A DNA stretch of 64,000 nucleotides from Cytobacillus depressus (lineage in GTDB: Bacteria > Bacillota > Bacilli > Bacillales > Cytobacillaceae): assembly GCF_008923245.1 (NCBI RefSeq), contig NZ_WBOS01000016.1, forward strand, positions 1-64,000, read 5' to 3'. Every line of letters begins with the position of its first letter. The stretch's first letter is position 1. The translations under genes and the position numbers were made by a program. Shown here piece by piece: positions 8,500-17,106 of this stretch. The notes below the pieces were generated by a model that saw only the letters and a list, made by a program, of their open reading frames with translations, was not told the DNA's origin and made no database searches.

Positions 8500-9126
8500 A
8501 TGGTTTTTAAGGAAACGATTTCGTCTGAAGAAGAGCTGCGCGAATTATTAGGAACACCGAGCAGAAATGTCGCTAACAAGGTCATCAATCATTTAGATCA
8601 TCATTGCAGAGAATTTATTGCTAAATCTCCGATCGTGTTTATTTCAACCGCTGATGCGAATGGGCATTGTGATTCTTCACCCCGTGGAGATGCACCTGGT
8701 TTTGTTCATTTGCTTGATGATCAGTATCTTGTTATACCCGAACGACCAGGAAACAAACGGATGGATTCATTGAGAAATATTATTGCGAATCCTTATATTG
8801 GTCTTATCTTTGTCATACCTGGCTTGGAGGAGACATTAAGAGTGAATGGAAAAGCGGCCATTATAAAGGATTCCAATATTCTTAAAAAAATGGAGGCTCA
8901 CGGAAAAACGCCGATGCTTGGCATCGCTGTTCAAGTGGAAGAGTGCTATATTCATTGCGCTAAGGCCTTCAAGCGCTCAAAACTGTGGCATCATGAAACT
9001 TGGCTGTCAAAAGCTCAGCTGCCTTCCCCTTCGCAAATATTAGCTGATCACATTAACTTGCCAGATGTAAACAGTGAGACCATTCAGGCATCACTTGTGG
9101 AAAGCTATTCTAAACGTTTATATTAA
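8500..9126 (+). CDS. Pyridoxamine 5'-phosphate oxidase-like FMN-binding protein
   Basis: A 208-residue member of the PPOX split-barrel superfamily, close in layout to the PPOX_FMN_DR2398 group. Visible family features are the early strand with FISTADANGHCDSSPRGDAPGF (about 48-68), PERPGNKRMDSLRNI (about 86-100), and the C-terminal signature VEECYIHCAKAFKRSKLW (about 146-163). The last of these typically lines the flavin site. Such proteins bind FMN or F420-type cofactors and reduce small molecules. The actual substrate is unknown. Cotranscription with the upstream EamA gene is likely. Confidence 0.82.
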   Translation: MVFKETISSEEELRELLGTPSRNVANKVINHLDHHCREFIAKSPIVFISTADANGHCDSSPRGDAPGFVHLLDDQYLVIPERPGNKRMDSLRNIIANPYIGLIFVIPGLEETLRVNGKAAIIKDSNILKKMEAHGKTPMLGIAVQVEECYIHCAKAFKRSKLWHHETWLSKAQLPSPSQILADHINLPDVNSETIQASLVESYSKRLY

Positions 9127-9132
9127 TGAGGG

Positions 9133-9163
9133 AAAGGAATGGTTCGATGATAACCATTCCTTT
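9133..9163. terminator. Bidirectional terminator between convergent genes
   Basis: A stem AAAGGAATGGTT with AACCATTCCTTT serves both the plus-strand PPOX-like gene and the minus-strand dpp-ykf operon. Confidence 0.85.
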
Positions 9164-9164
9164 C

Positions 9165-9953
9165 TTAATTTGTCATTATATATTGTGATACTAATTTTCC
9201 GATTTGCGCTAGAGTCTTATGGCCATCCTCTTGCTTGGAAAGCTGATCGATTAGGACAGCAGCATAGATGGTTTTGCCGCCATACTTGATAATAGCGCAA
9301 TCATGTTCCACTCCAGGCAATTCTCCCGTTTTATTTGCAACTCGAATATGATCTAAGTCCATCAAATACGAAAGTTTATTTTTGAATTGCTGATTTTCCA
9401 AGATAGTTAACGCTTTTACCGAACTTGCTCCAGATAAAAATTGGGGCTGATTATCAATGACCTTTAAGCAAGTAATCATATCTTCCGGACTTGTATAGTT
9501 GTTTCTGCCATTTCGGATGGCTACAAAATCCATCATTTTGCGATTAAGCTCGGTGCTTTGTAAGTACAATGCTTGAATACACTGATTAATTTTATCCTTG
9601 CCGAGGCGATCGATTAACAGGTTTGTCGCAGTATTATCGGAAACAATGATCATTAACGCCATTAAATCAACAACTTTTAGCTGCAAATCATCTGATAGTG
9701 TTTGAATGACACCAGCTCCTCCTACTCTAGAAGAAGGGGAAGCCGGTACATATTCTTGAAGATGAAGTAGCCCGTGATCATATTGGCGCAATCCCTCTAT
9801 TAAAATAGGAATCTTAATTAAACTCGCTGAGGAGAATTTCTCATGATGTCTTATTTCCAACCGGCCTTCGCTTGTTTCCACTACCAACCCAACTCTTCCT
9901 TGACATTTCGCAGCTACTTCTTCAACTTTCGCTTTTAAAGAAAGAAATTTCAT
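9165..9953 (-). CDS. Beta-lactamase-like serine hydrolase, last gene of the dpp-ykf operon
   Basis: A 262-residue protein of the class A beta-lactamase/DD-peptidase fold. The serine motif S44-L-I-K47, the S105-D-N107 motif and K208-T-G210 are all present. The residue at the class A deacylating Glu166 position appears to be Ser133 (S-T-E-L-N instead of E-P-E-L-N). There is no signal peptide, so it should be cytoplasmic. It starts right behind ykfD and ends the operon. I infer a peptidase or amidase that acts on imported murein or D-amino-acid peptides rather than a resistance enzyme. A weak penicillin-binding or hydrolysing activity cannot be excluded. Confidence 0.8.
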   Translation of the reverse strand: MKFLSLKAKVEEVAAKCQGRVGLVVETSEGRLEIRHHEKFSSASLIKIPILIEGLRQYDHGLLHLQEYVPASPSSRVGGAGVIQTLSDDLQLKVVDLMALMIIVSDNTATNLLIDRLGKDKINQCIQALYLQSTELNRKMMDFVAIRNGRNNYTSPEDMITCLKVIDNQPQFLSGASSVKALTILENQQFKNKLSYLMDLDHIRVANKTGELPGVEHDCAIIKYGGKTIYAAVLIDQLSKQEDGHKTLAQIGKLVSQYIMTN

Positions 9954-9954
9954 C

Positions 9955-10977
9955 TTAATTTCTCGCCCGTATCGTAACGGCTACTTGAGATTGGGTTGTA
10001 TCGCCTGCCACTTTTTTATTGTATAAATGGCATGCGACAAAATGGTTCTCTTCTATTTCCTGCCATTCTGGCTTCATGCTTGAGCAAGCTTCCATTGCAT
10101 ATGGGCAGCGGGTTCGGAATACACAGCCGCTCGGCGGATTAATCGGACTTGGAAGCTCGCCTTGTAAAATGATCCGTTCACGCTTGTCCTCCACATCTGG
10201 ATCTGGAATCGGAATGGCTGATAAAAGAGCCTGTGTATATGGATGAAGAGGGTTTTGATAAAGATTGGCACTTGCCGTTAACTCGACAAGATTACCTAAA
10301 TACATCACACCGATCCGGTCGCTAATATGCTTGACCATTGATAAGTCATGGGCAATAAACAAAAAGGTTAAGCCTTTCTTTTTTTGCAGATTTTTCAACA
10401 AATTAACGACCTGTGCTTGGACAGAAACATCAAGAGCAGAGATCGGTTCATCCGCAATAATAAAGTCTGGATCGAGTGAAAGAGCACGGGCAATGCCAAT
10501 TCTTTGTCTTTGCCCTCCGCTGAATTCATGTGGATAACGATTGGCATGATCCCTATTCAGACCGACATCCTCTAAAAGCTGATAAACCCTTTCCAAACGT
10601 TCCTTTTTATTCGGATAAATTCCATGAACCTCCATCGGCTCAGAAATGATTTCCCTTACAGTGGAACGCGGATTTAACGAAGCATATGGATCTTGGAAAA
10701 TCATTTGCATTTTCCTATGAAAAGCAAACCTTTCTTTTTCAGTCATTTTATGGACGTTTTTCCCATCGTAAATAACTTCGCCGTCTGTCCGATCATACAG
10801 GCCAATAATGGTACGTCCAGCTGTAGATTTACCGCAGCCGGATTCCCCGACAATGCCGAACGTTTCTCCCTTTTTAATGTAAAATGAAACATCATCAACT
10901 GCTTTTAAAATTTGCCCCTTCCCTAACGAGAAATGCTTCTTGAGATGCTTCACCTCTAACAATGCTCCATTTGTCAT
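9955..10977 (-). CDS. ykfD: Oligopeptide ABC transporter ATPase YkfD
   Basis: An OppF/DppF-type ATPase of 340 aa that powers peptide import with DppD and the DppB-DppC channel. It has the Walker [10 protein letters not shown], the Q-loop in MIFQDPYASLNP, the signature SGGQRQR, Walker B FIIADEP and the H-loop AHD. The C-terminal oligo_HPY zinc-finger-like segment contains CVFRTRCPYAMEAC. I place the start at ATG 10977 (MTNGALLEVKHL), just after the ykfC stop and behind a G-rich site. A longer frame into ykfC lacks such a site. In B. subtilis the homologue lies in the same position of the dpp-ykf locus. Confidence 0.92.
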   Translation of the reverse strand: MTNGALLEVKHLKKHFSLGKGQILKAVDDVSFYIKKGETFGIVGESGCGKSTAGRTIIGLYDRTDGEVIYDGKNVHKMTEKERFAFHRKMQMIFQDPYASLNPRSTVREIISEPMEVHGIYPNKKERLERVYQLLEDVGLNRDHANRYPHEFSGGQRQRIGIARALSLDPDFIIADEPISALDVSVQAQVVNLLKNLQKKKGLTFLFIAHDLSMVKHISDRIGVMYLGNLVELTASANLYQNPLHPYTQALLSAIPIPDPDVEDKRERIILQGELPSPINPPSGCVFRTRCPYAMEACSSMKPEWQEIEENHFVACHLYNKKVAGDTTQSQVAVTIRARN

Positions 10978-10979
10978 AG

Positions 10980-11909
10980 CTATTCCCCCGTCTCTTGCCA
11001 GTAGCGCCTCGCTGCACATAATTCCTTTTCATAAACCGTGTCTTTTAAATCGATGATCTCAATGCCTTTTCCTGTACATGGCGAATGCAGCAGTTTGCCT
11101 TCTCCATAATAAATGCCAACGTGGTGGATTTTTCCTTTCCCTTCCTCGTAAGCAAAATACAAAAGATCGCCAGGCTCTATTTTATCCAAGTCAACATTTT
11201 TACCTGACGCCGCCTGATCATGTGCGTCACGTGGGATTGTGTATCCGTTCGCCCTGCACATGGAGTAGCTGAATCCTGAGCAATCATAGCCAAAGCTACT
11301 CATTCCCCCCCATAAATAAGGCAATCCAAGGAATTGTACACCTGCAGCAACAATGTTTTTTCCATTCCCTTTTGGAAGGTCCTGAATGGAATCATACTGA
11401 GTGACATCTTCAGCTTTAAAAAATCCCGCTCCCGATGGCATCTGTACTCGAACCCAATTATTCCCGCTACTAATTATCGGTAACACCGTTTGATAGCTCA
11501 ATGACATGATAGGCTTATAATCAATTCCGTAAAGGGTTGCCACCTTTTGCGTGACGACAGCAACTTGTCCCTTTTTTAACGCCGAATCTTGACTCTGGAC
11601 AATTTGAGCTGCAGGGATCCATCCAGGATAGCCTTCCTTATTTTTGGAGGAAGCTTGATTAGGCACAATAATATGTGCCCATCCCACTTTTTCTTCCAAT
11701 ACGTATACTTCCTGGCCAAGTAAAACTTGAGTTTGAACAAGGTTTTGATCGCAGAGCCCTAACAGCTTTTCATGAGTTAAACTGTTTAACCACGACTCAA
11801 TATCTGCAGGGTTCTCCACCGCTTGTTTATCTACTTCTCGAGCCGAATCAAACGACGTCCAAACAGTTGCAACTGGAACATTCACGAGCCATTTATTTTG
11901 AATTGCCAA
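10980..11909 (-). CDS. ykfC: Gamma-D-glutamyl-L-diamino acid endopeptidase YkfC
   Basis: An NlpC/P60 cysteine peptidase that cuts murein tripeptides between D-Glu and the diamino acid after uptake. Two SH3b-like regions fill residues 1-175 and the catalytic domain about 180-305. The catalytic cysteine is C210 in DCSGFS, and H263 and H275 fit the His pair. No signal peptide is present, so it acts in the cytoplasm as in B. subtilis. The start overlaps the ykfB end by 17 bases, so translation is probably coupled. With YkfA and YkfB it forms the L-Ala-D-Glu-dipeptide recycling path. Confidence 0.93.
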   Translation of the reverse strand: MAIQNKWLVNVPVATVWTSFDSAREVDKQAVENPADIESWLNSLTHEKLLGLCDQNLVQTQVLLGQEVYVLEEKVGWAHIIVPNQASSKNKEGYPGWIPAAQIVQSQDSALKKGQVAVVTQKVATLYGIDYKPIMSLSYQTVLPIISSGNNWVRVQMPSGAGFFKAEDVTQYDSIQDLPKGNGKNIVAAGVQFLGLPYLWGGMSSFGYDCSGFSYSMCRANGYTIPRDAHDQAASGKNVDLDKIEPGDLLYFAYEEGKGKIHHVGIYYGEGKLLHSPCTGKGIEIIDLKDTVYEKELCAARRYWQETGE

Positions 11910-13002
11910 CTGAAGCTCCCTCCTCTACATTTACATGACGAATACCTAAACCAGGTTCTGTTGGTAAAGTAACTTTTCTGCCGTTATACTTAATGCCACC
12001 TTCGACGAGTTCTTTTGCGAGCATGAGTGGTGCATCGAAATCGAAACGCGTAATATTTTTCTTACTGGCAGCAAAATGAGCCGCTGCGGAAATGCCGATC
12101 CGTGTTTCAATCATGCTTCCGACCATACATTCCATTCCGCATACCTCAGCTAGCTGATTAATAATTTGCGCTTGATAAATCCCGCCAGACTTCATTAATT
12201 TAATATTAATTAAATCAGCACTTCTTGATTTGATGACTTCAAAAGCTTGCCTTGGCGAAAAAACACTTTCGTCTGCCATGATCAGCGTGTCTACATGATC
12301 CGTCACCTGTTTCAGTCCAGCTATATCCCATGCTTTAACAGGCTGTTCAACAAGCTCAATATTTAACCCTAGTTCCTCCATTTTGCGGATCGCCTGAATG
12401 GCCTCTTTCGGTGTCCAGCCCTGATTGGCATCAAGGCGGATTTTAATGTTGTTCCCGATACGCCCTCTTATTTCACGGATCCGTTCAATATCTGTTGCAG
12501 TATTATCCTTGCCTACTTTCACCTTCAGCACATCGAATCCTTGTTGGACATAGGAAACGGCGTCTTCTCCCATTTCCTCTGGACCATTTACACTTACTGT
12601 AAAATCTGTTTCAATTTCATTTTTATGACCGCCGAGAAATTGGTAAAGCGGGAGCTTGCATTGCTGTGATAAACAATCGTACAAAGCCATATCAACAGCG
12701 GCCTTTGCACTAGAATTTCCAATTAATATGGATTGGATTCCTTGAAAAATTGCTTCAAAATTAAGAAGGCTTTGTTGTTCTAAATAAGGCTTTAATACTT
12801 GATGAATAGCGGATTCGATGCTTGATAGAGTTTCCCCTGTAATAACAACAGTTGGTGGGGCCTCCCCCCAACCGATGATGCCGTTATCACATGTTACTTT
12901 TACTAGAATAGATTCAGCAGTGTTAACTGTCCGCAACGCCGTTTTGAATGGCTTTCTAAGTGGTATCGCTACCTTGAATGTTTCTATTTTGTCTATTTTC
13001 AT
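11893..13002 (-). CDS. ykfB: L-Ala-D/L-Glu epimerase YkfB
   Basis: An enolase-superfamily enzyme that inverts D-Glu to L-Glu in L-Ala-D-Glu, making the dipeptide digestible. All key residues fall at the B. subtilis numbers: K160 and K162 in the KxK motif, metal ligands D191, E219 and D244, and the second acid/base K268. Length 369 aa fits the family. The start ATG follows AAGGGTGG. It overlaps ykfC downstream and lies 28 bases behind ykfA. This is a very secure call. Confidence 0.96.
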   Translation of the reverse strand: MKIDKIETFKVAIPLRKPFKTALRTVNTAESILVKVTCDNGIIGWGEAPPTVVITGETLSSIESAIHQVLKPYLEQQSLLNFEAIFQGIQSILIGNSSAKAAVDMALYDCLSQQCKLPLYQFLGGHKNEIETDFTVSVNGPEEMGEDAVSYVQQGFDVLKVKVGKDNTATDIERIREIRGRIGNNIKIRLDANQGWTPKEAIQAIRKMEELGLNIELVEQPVKAWDIAGLKQVTDHVDTLIMADESVFSPRQAFEVIKSRSADLINIKLMKSGGIYQAQIINQLAEVCGMECMVGSMIETRIGISAAAHFAASKKNITRFDFDAPLMLAKELVEGGIKYNGRKVTLPTEPGLGIRHVNVEEGASVGNSK

Positions 13003-13030
13003 CTATACCACCCTTTAGTAAACTAAACCT

Positions 13031-13951
13031 TTACTTAACTCCACTTTCAATTGTTAATTGTTTCTTCGCTGTGTTCATTTCGGCATGAACACCAAGAGGA
13101 ATGGCAATATGCGGTGAGCAATGGCCGATTTTGAATCCCTTCATTGCCGGTTTATTTGCCAAATGAACGTAATGGTCAATCACTTCATCTAGGCTTAAAG
13201 AAAGCTCTCTTTCTGGAACACAATTATTGAAATCGCCAATAATGAGACCAGCTGCATCATAAAGCTTGCCAGCCGTGTACAATTGATTTAACATCCGGTC
13301 AATGGAGCGCGGTTCTTCATTAATATCCTCAATTAATAACAGCTTCCCTTTTGTATCAATTTCAAATGGGGTGCCAATCGTACTTGCGATAAGAGACAAG
13401 TTTCCGCCTGTTATTTCTCCGCTGGCTTGACCTTCAATGATAGTTTCTAAAGGAGAAAGCTCTTCAGTATATTGAATTTTAGTCGGTCTAAATAATTGAT
13501 AATACGATTGCTTTGATAGAGGATGTGCATCCTCCTTACCGATATCAGAGGCAAGCATAGGTCCATGAAAAGTAACTAATCCTGCCTGCTGGCGAATGGC
13601 GGTATGCAAAAAGGTAATATCGCTGTACCCCCAGAAGATTTTCGGGTTATCTCTGATAAGATCATAGTCTATATTTGAAGCAATCCGTCCAGTCCCGTAT
13701 CCTCCGCCTGCGCAAATAATTGCCTTCACTTCCCGATCCAAAAACATCATATGTAAATCATCTAATCGATCGTTATCTTTTCCTGCCAAATATCCATATT
13801 GATCATATACATGTTTGCCAAGCTTCACATTTAACCCAAGCTCTTCTAAAAATGAGAAAGAACGCTGCAAATTCTCCTGATTAGGCGGGCTAGCCGGTGC
13901 AATAATGCCAATCGTGTCTCCGGCCTTTAACGCATAAGGTTTTATCAACAT
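13031..13951 (-). CDS. ykfA: LD-carboxypeptidase YkfA
   Basis: An S66-family serine peptidase that releases the terminal D-alanine from murein tetrapeptides. The 306-residue protein carries the nucleophile S110 in WGYSDIT, and E208 (LLLIEDINEEP) and H277 (KIGHCSPH) as the rest of the Ser-Glu-His set. There is no signal peptide, so it works on imported peptides in the cytosol. A repeat element and a terminator-like hairpin separate it from dppE, so expression of ykfA onward may be lower than that of dppA-E or partly independent. Confidence 0.94.
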   Translation of the reverse strand: MLIKPYALKAGDTIGIIAPASPPNQENLQRSFSFLEELGLNVKLGKHVYDQYGYLAGKDNDRLDDLHMMFLDREVKAIICAGGGYGTGRIASNIDYDLIRDNPKIFWGYSDITFLHTAIRQQAGLVTFHGPMLASDIGKEDAHPLSKQSYYQLFRPTKIQYTEELSPLETIIEGQASGEITGGNLSLIASTIGTPFEIDTKGKLLLIEDINEEPRSIDRMLNQLYTAGKLYDAAGLIIGDFNNCVPERELSLSLDEVIDHYVHLANKPAMKGFKIGHCSPHIAIPLGVHAEMNTAKKQLTIESGVK

Positions 13952-14025
13952 GCTGACACATCCTTTTGAAATTTGATCTTCTTAAAACCATATTCAAAAA
14001 GTTAACTAGTATTCTTTTGAAAAAA

Positions 14026-14047
14026 GGGATGTTCATGCGAACACCCC
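14026..14047 (-). terminator. Terminator-like hairpin between dppE and ykfA
   Basis: On the minus strand GGG-GTTC pairs with GAAC-CCC and is followed by a T run (14018-14025). It would partly end transcription after dppE. Confidence 0.65.
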
Positions 14048-14059
14048 CTCTCTATGATT

Positions 14060-14230
14060 AGCTTTGTTGTTTTTAGCCTTCAAAGTTTGCCCGTTGATTT
14101 CCGCTGCGGGCACTTGCTTTCCGCGGGGAGGGACGGGAGCCTCCTCGGCGTTACCGCCTGTGGGGTCTCCCGCTTCCCTCCATTCCCGCAGGAGTCAAGT
14201 GCCCTCCGCTCCAATCAACTCAGATAGTTA
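14060..14230 (+). repeat. Dispersed repeat R3, copy 1, inside the dpp-ykf operon
   Basis: A GC-rich element from about GTTTGCCCGTTGATTTCCGC to CCGCTCCAATCAACTCAG. It is present in opposite orientation at 34268-34490, with a 60-bp insertion there, and as a short deleted form at 46466-46510. The ends GTTGATTTCCGC and GCTCCAATCAAC are inverted relatives of each other. No coding sense is visible. It fills most of the 332-base gap between dppE and ykfA. Confidence 0.9.
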
Positions 14231-14283
14231 AATTAAAATCACCCTTGTACAACAACAAACTTTATAAAAAAAGACTTATGATT

Positions 14284-15933
14284 TTAATTTTTATCCGCCC
14301 ATTTTAGCTCTAAATAGCCAACTGGGTGGCGAACGATGCCAGAAACAGCTTCATTTTCTAAATTAACTTGGTTATAGAAGTAAAGAGGTACGATTGGCAT
14401 CTCATCAAATAAGATTCTTTCAGCTTCGTACATCATTTCATAACGCTTTGCCTCATCAGCTTCATTTTTGGCATCTTTAATTAATTGGTCGTATTTCGCA
14501 TTGCTCCAACCCGTACGGTTCATAGATAAACCAGTTTGGAAGTTTTCTAGGAAGTTAATTGGATCTGCATAATCAGCTAAGAAAGAGCTGCGTGAGAATT
14601 GGAACTTTAACGCAGTTTGTTCTCCCGCAAACACATTCCACTCCATATTTGCTAGCTTTACTTCGACACCTAGATTATCTTTAAACATTTGCTGAAGTGC
14701 CTCAGCAATTTTCTTATGGGAATCACTTGTGCTGTACGTCAATGTTACTTCTGGAAGAGTTGTGTAGCCTTCCTCTTCCATGCCTTTTGCAAGAAGTGCT
14801 TTTGCTTCTTCAGGATTTGTTTTGATAAGATCCCCAGCTGTTTCCCGGAAATCTTTGCCGTTTGCATCATTAAATCCGTATGAAACGAAGCCGTATGCTG
14901 GTTTTTGTTGGTTTTTTGTAACAAAATCAACAATTTGCTGCTGGTCAATAGCCATAGCAAAAGCTTTACGAATATTTACATTTTGGAATGGCTCCATCGT
15001 TACGTTAAAACGATAGAAATAATCTCCTGCCTGGTCTTCAACCTTTGCTTTTCCTTCTGAAAGAATTTGCTCAGCTAGGTCAGCTGGAACATCCGATACA
15101 TCTAGATTTCCAGTTTGGAACATTTGATATTCTGTATTTGTGTCATCGATGATAGCCCAATGAACTTTATCAAGCTTAACTGTTCCCGCATCCCAATATT
15201 GATCATTCTTTTCCATAACGAAATGGCTGTCATGCTCCCATTCTGTTAAGTTGAATGGTCCATTTCCAATAAAAGTGGCTGCTTCGGCAAACCATTTCGG
15301 ATTTTCGGTTGCTACCTCCTCATTAATCGGGAAGAAAGCAGGGTTCGTAATAACACTTAGGAAGTATGCTTGCGGGCTAACTAATGTGACTTCAAATGTT
15401 TTATCATCTACTGCTTTTACCTTTACATCATCAGCTGATCCTTCGCTATTATTAAATGCTTCAGCTCCCTCAATGAAGTATCCAAGGAACGCAGCTGGTG
15501 ATCCTGTTTCAGGGTCTAATAGGCGTTTCCAAGCAAAGACGAAATCTCCCGCTGTCACATCATCTCCATTTGACCATTTCGCATTATCACGAATGTGGAA
15601 TGTATAAACTTTCCCATCTTCTGAAACATCCCACTTCTCAGCTGTTGCTGCTTCTGGATCATGGTTCGTGCCTAGGCGGGTTAAACCTTCCATTAAGTTG
15701 TTTAATGCACTCCATGAATAAGAATCAAATCCGATTGGAGGATCAAATGAGGTTGGCTCCGCCCCATTGTTTAAGTAAAGTACCTTTTCAGTTGCTACTT
15801 CTTCCTTTTTTCCGTCATCATTGCCTTTTTCTGGTGTAGGCGCAGGCTCAGTTCCTGCTCCCTGTTTTGCTGTACAAGCAGCAAGAACAAAGATCAATAA
15901 GCCTGTCAGCAAAAGAGATAAAAATCTTTTCAT
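14284..15933 (-). CDS. dppE: Dipeptide-binding lipoprotein DppE
   Basis: The extracellular substrate-binding lipoprotein of the peptide ABC importer (SBP_bac_5 family). From ATG 15933 it has 549 aa with a classic lipoprotein signal: MKRF, a hydrophobic core, and the lipobox LAAC with the lipidated cysteine near residue 20. A strong AAGGGGGAAG site precedes this ATG, while the longer in-frame start at 16008 lacks both a signal-peptide layout and a ribosome site. The mature part shows the family stretch SWSALNNLMEGLTRLG. In B. subtilis the homologue delivers dipeptides and murein peptides. Confidence 0.95.
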   Translation of the reverse strand: MKRFLSLLLTGLLIFVLAACTAKQGAGTEPAPTPEKGNDDGKKEEVATEKVLYLNNGAEPTSFDPPIGFDSYSWSALNNLMEGLTRLGTNHDPEAATAEKWDVSEDGKVYTFHIRDNAKWSNGDDVTAGDFVFAWKRLLDPETGSPAAFLGYFIEGAEAFNNSEGSADDVKVKAVDDKTFEVTLVSPQAYFLSVITNPAFFPINEEVATENPKWFAEAATFIGNGPFNLTEWEHDSHFVMEKNDQYWDAGTVKLDKVHWAIIDDTNTEYQMFQTGNLDVSDVPADLAEQILSEGKAKVEDQAGDYFYRFNVTMEPFQNVNIRKAFAMAIDQQQIVDFVTKNQQKPAYGFVSYGFNDANGKDFRETAGDLIKTNPEEAKALLAKGMEEEGYTTLPEVTLTYSTSDSHKKIAEALQQMFKDNLGVEVKLANMEWNVFAGEQTALKFQFSRSSFLADYADPINFLENFQTGLSMNRTGWSNAKYDQLIKDAKNEADEAKRYEMMYEAERILFDEMPIVPLYFYNQVNLENEAVSGIVRHPVGYLELKWADKN

Positions 15934-16102
15934 GTCAACTTCCCCCTTTTTAATCACTTTTTTAATGTTTTCAGCAATTTTGCTGTGAAAAACTTTCAAT
16001 GGATTCATCGCCTCGTGCTTGATACATCAATGATTTATTGAATAAGTTGAAGGAATTGCCCCATCAATCCGAAGCCAAAAAAATCCTTTGAAAAGGTGTA
16101 AC

Positions 16103-17101
16103 CTACTTCATACTGGCAAGTATTTTCGTCGCCCGTTCATCCTGTAACCAACAATCCACATGATGCTCATTACTCAGATACGTTTTGAATGGGTATACCC
16201 GATCACAAACTTCCATTGCATAGCTGCATCTCGCTGTAAACGGGCAACCTTTTGGCGGTGAAAATAAATCTGGAGGAGTGCCTCCTATCGGAATAAGTTC
16301 AGCTCCTTCTAAATCAAGACGAGGGACTGAGTTCAGCAGCCCTTTCGTATACGGATGCTGAGGATTATAGAAAATCTCCCTTCTTGATCCTGCCTCTACA
16401 ATTTTGCCTGCATACATAACCGCAATGCGGTCAGCTACTTGGGCAACAACTCCAAGATCGTGGGTGATAAGAATAATTGATACACCGGTTTTCTTCTGGA
16501 TATCTTTAAACAAATCTAGTATTTGTGCTTGAATCGTTACATCCAATGCAGTCGTGGGCTCATCCGCTATTAACACTTCCGGTTGGCAAACGAGAGCCAT
16601 GGCAATAACAATCCGCTGTCTCATCCCTCCGCTAAACTGATGGGGGTGATGTTTCAATCGCTCCTTAGGATTAGGGATACCTACAAGATCCAGCATTTCT
16701 AATGCTTTTTTCTTCGCCTCTTGTCTTGTGATTGATTCATGTTGCAAAATTCCTTCAATGATTTGCTCACCAACAGTAATCGTTGGATTGAGAGCTGTCA
16801 TCGGATCCTGAAAGATCATCGAAATATCTGCCCCGCGAATATTTCTCATTTGCGGTTCTTTCAATTTAGTAAGATCATTCCCTCTAAACAGAATCGAACC
16901 ATGGACGATTTTGCCTGGAGGGTTTGGAATGAGTCGCATAATACTTTGAGAAGTGACGCTTTTACCGCAGCCAGATTCACCGACGATCGCTAATGTTTCA
17001 CCTTTATATAAGTCGAAGGTAACTCCCCGGACAGCCTTCACTTCTCCGCCATATGTTTTAAATGAAACATGGAGATCCTTTACTTCAAGAACTTTTTCTA
17101 T
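16103..17101 (-). CDS. dppD: Dipeptide ABC transporter ATPase DppD, apparent non-canonical ATA start
   Basis: An ABC ATPase of 332 aa with Walker [10 protein letters not shown], the Q-loop [12 protein letters not shown], the signature SGGMRQR, Walker B LIADEP, the H-loop THD and the C-terminal [14 protein letters not shown] segment. The first ordinary start codon, GTG at 17041, would cut off the first strand of the fold. In frame upstream, the codons from 17101 read [15 protein letters not shown]. subtilis DppD, as I recall it, begins M-E-K-V, so an ATA sits where ATG is expected, eight bases behind AAGGAGG. Either ATA initiates or there is a base error. Confidence is high for identity, moderate for the start. 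Confidence 0.9.
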   Translation of the reverse strand: MEKVLEVKDLHVSFKTYGGEVKAVRGVTFDLYKGETLAIVGESGCGKSVTSQSIMRLIPNPPGKIVHGSILFRGNDLTKLKEPQMRNIRGADISMIFQDPMTALNPTITVGEQIIEGILQHESITRQEAKKKALEMLDLVGIPNPKERLKHHPHQFSGGMRQRIVIAMALVCQPEVLIADEPTTALDVTIQAQILDLFKDIQKKTGVSIILITHDLGVVAQVADRIAVMYAGKIVEAGSRREIFYNPQHPYTKGLLNSVPRLDLEGAELIPIGGTPPDLFSPPKGCPFTARCSYAMEVCDRVYPFKTYLSNEHHVDCWLQDERATKILASMK

Positions 17102-17106
17102 GATGA

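Noticed and set aside
9165..9953. Secreted penicillinase
   Set aside because: No signal peptide, no Glu at the 166 position, and it lies inside a peptide-recycling operon.
16103..17041. DppD starting at GTG 17041
   Set aside because: It would delete the first strand of the ATPase fold, whereas upstream codons match the DppD N-terminus and follow a strong AAGGAGG.
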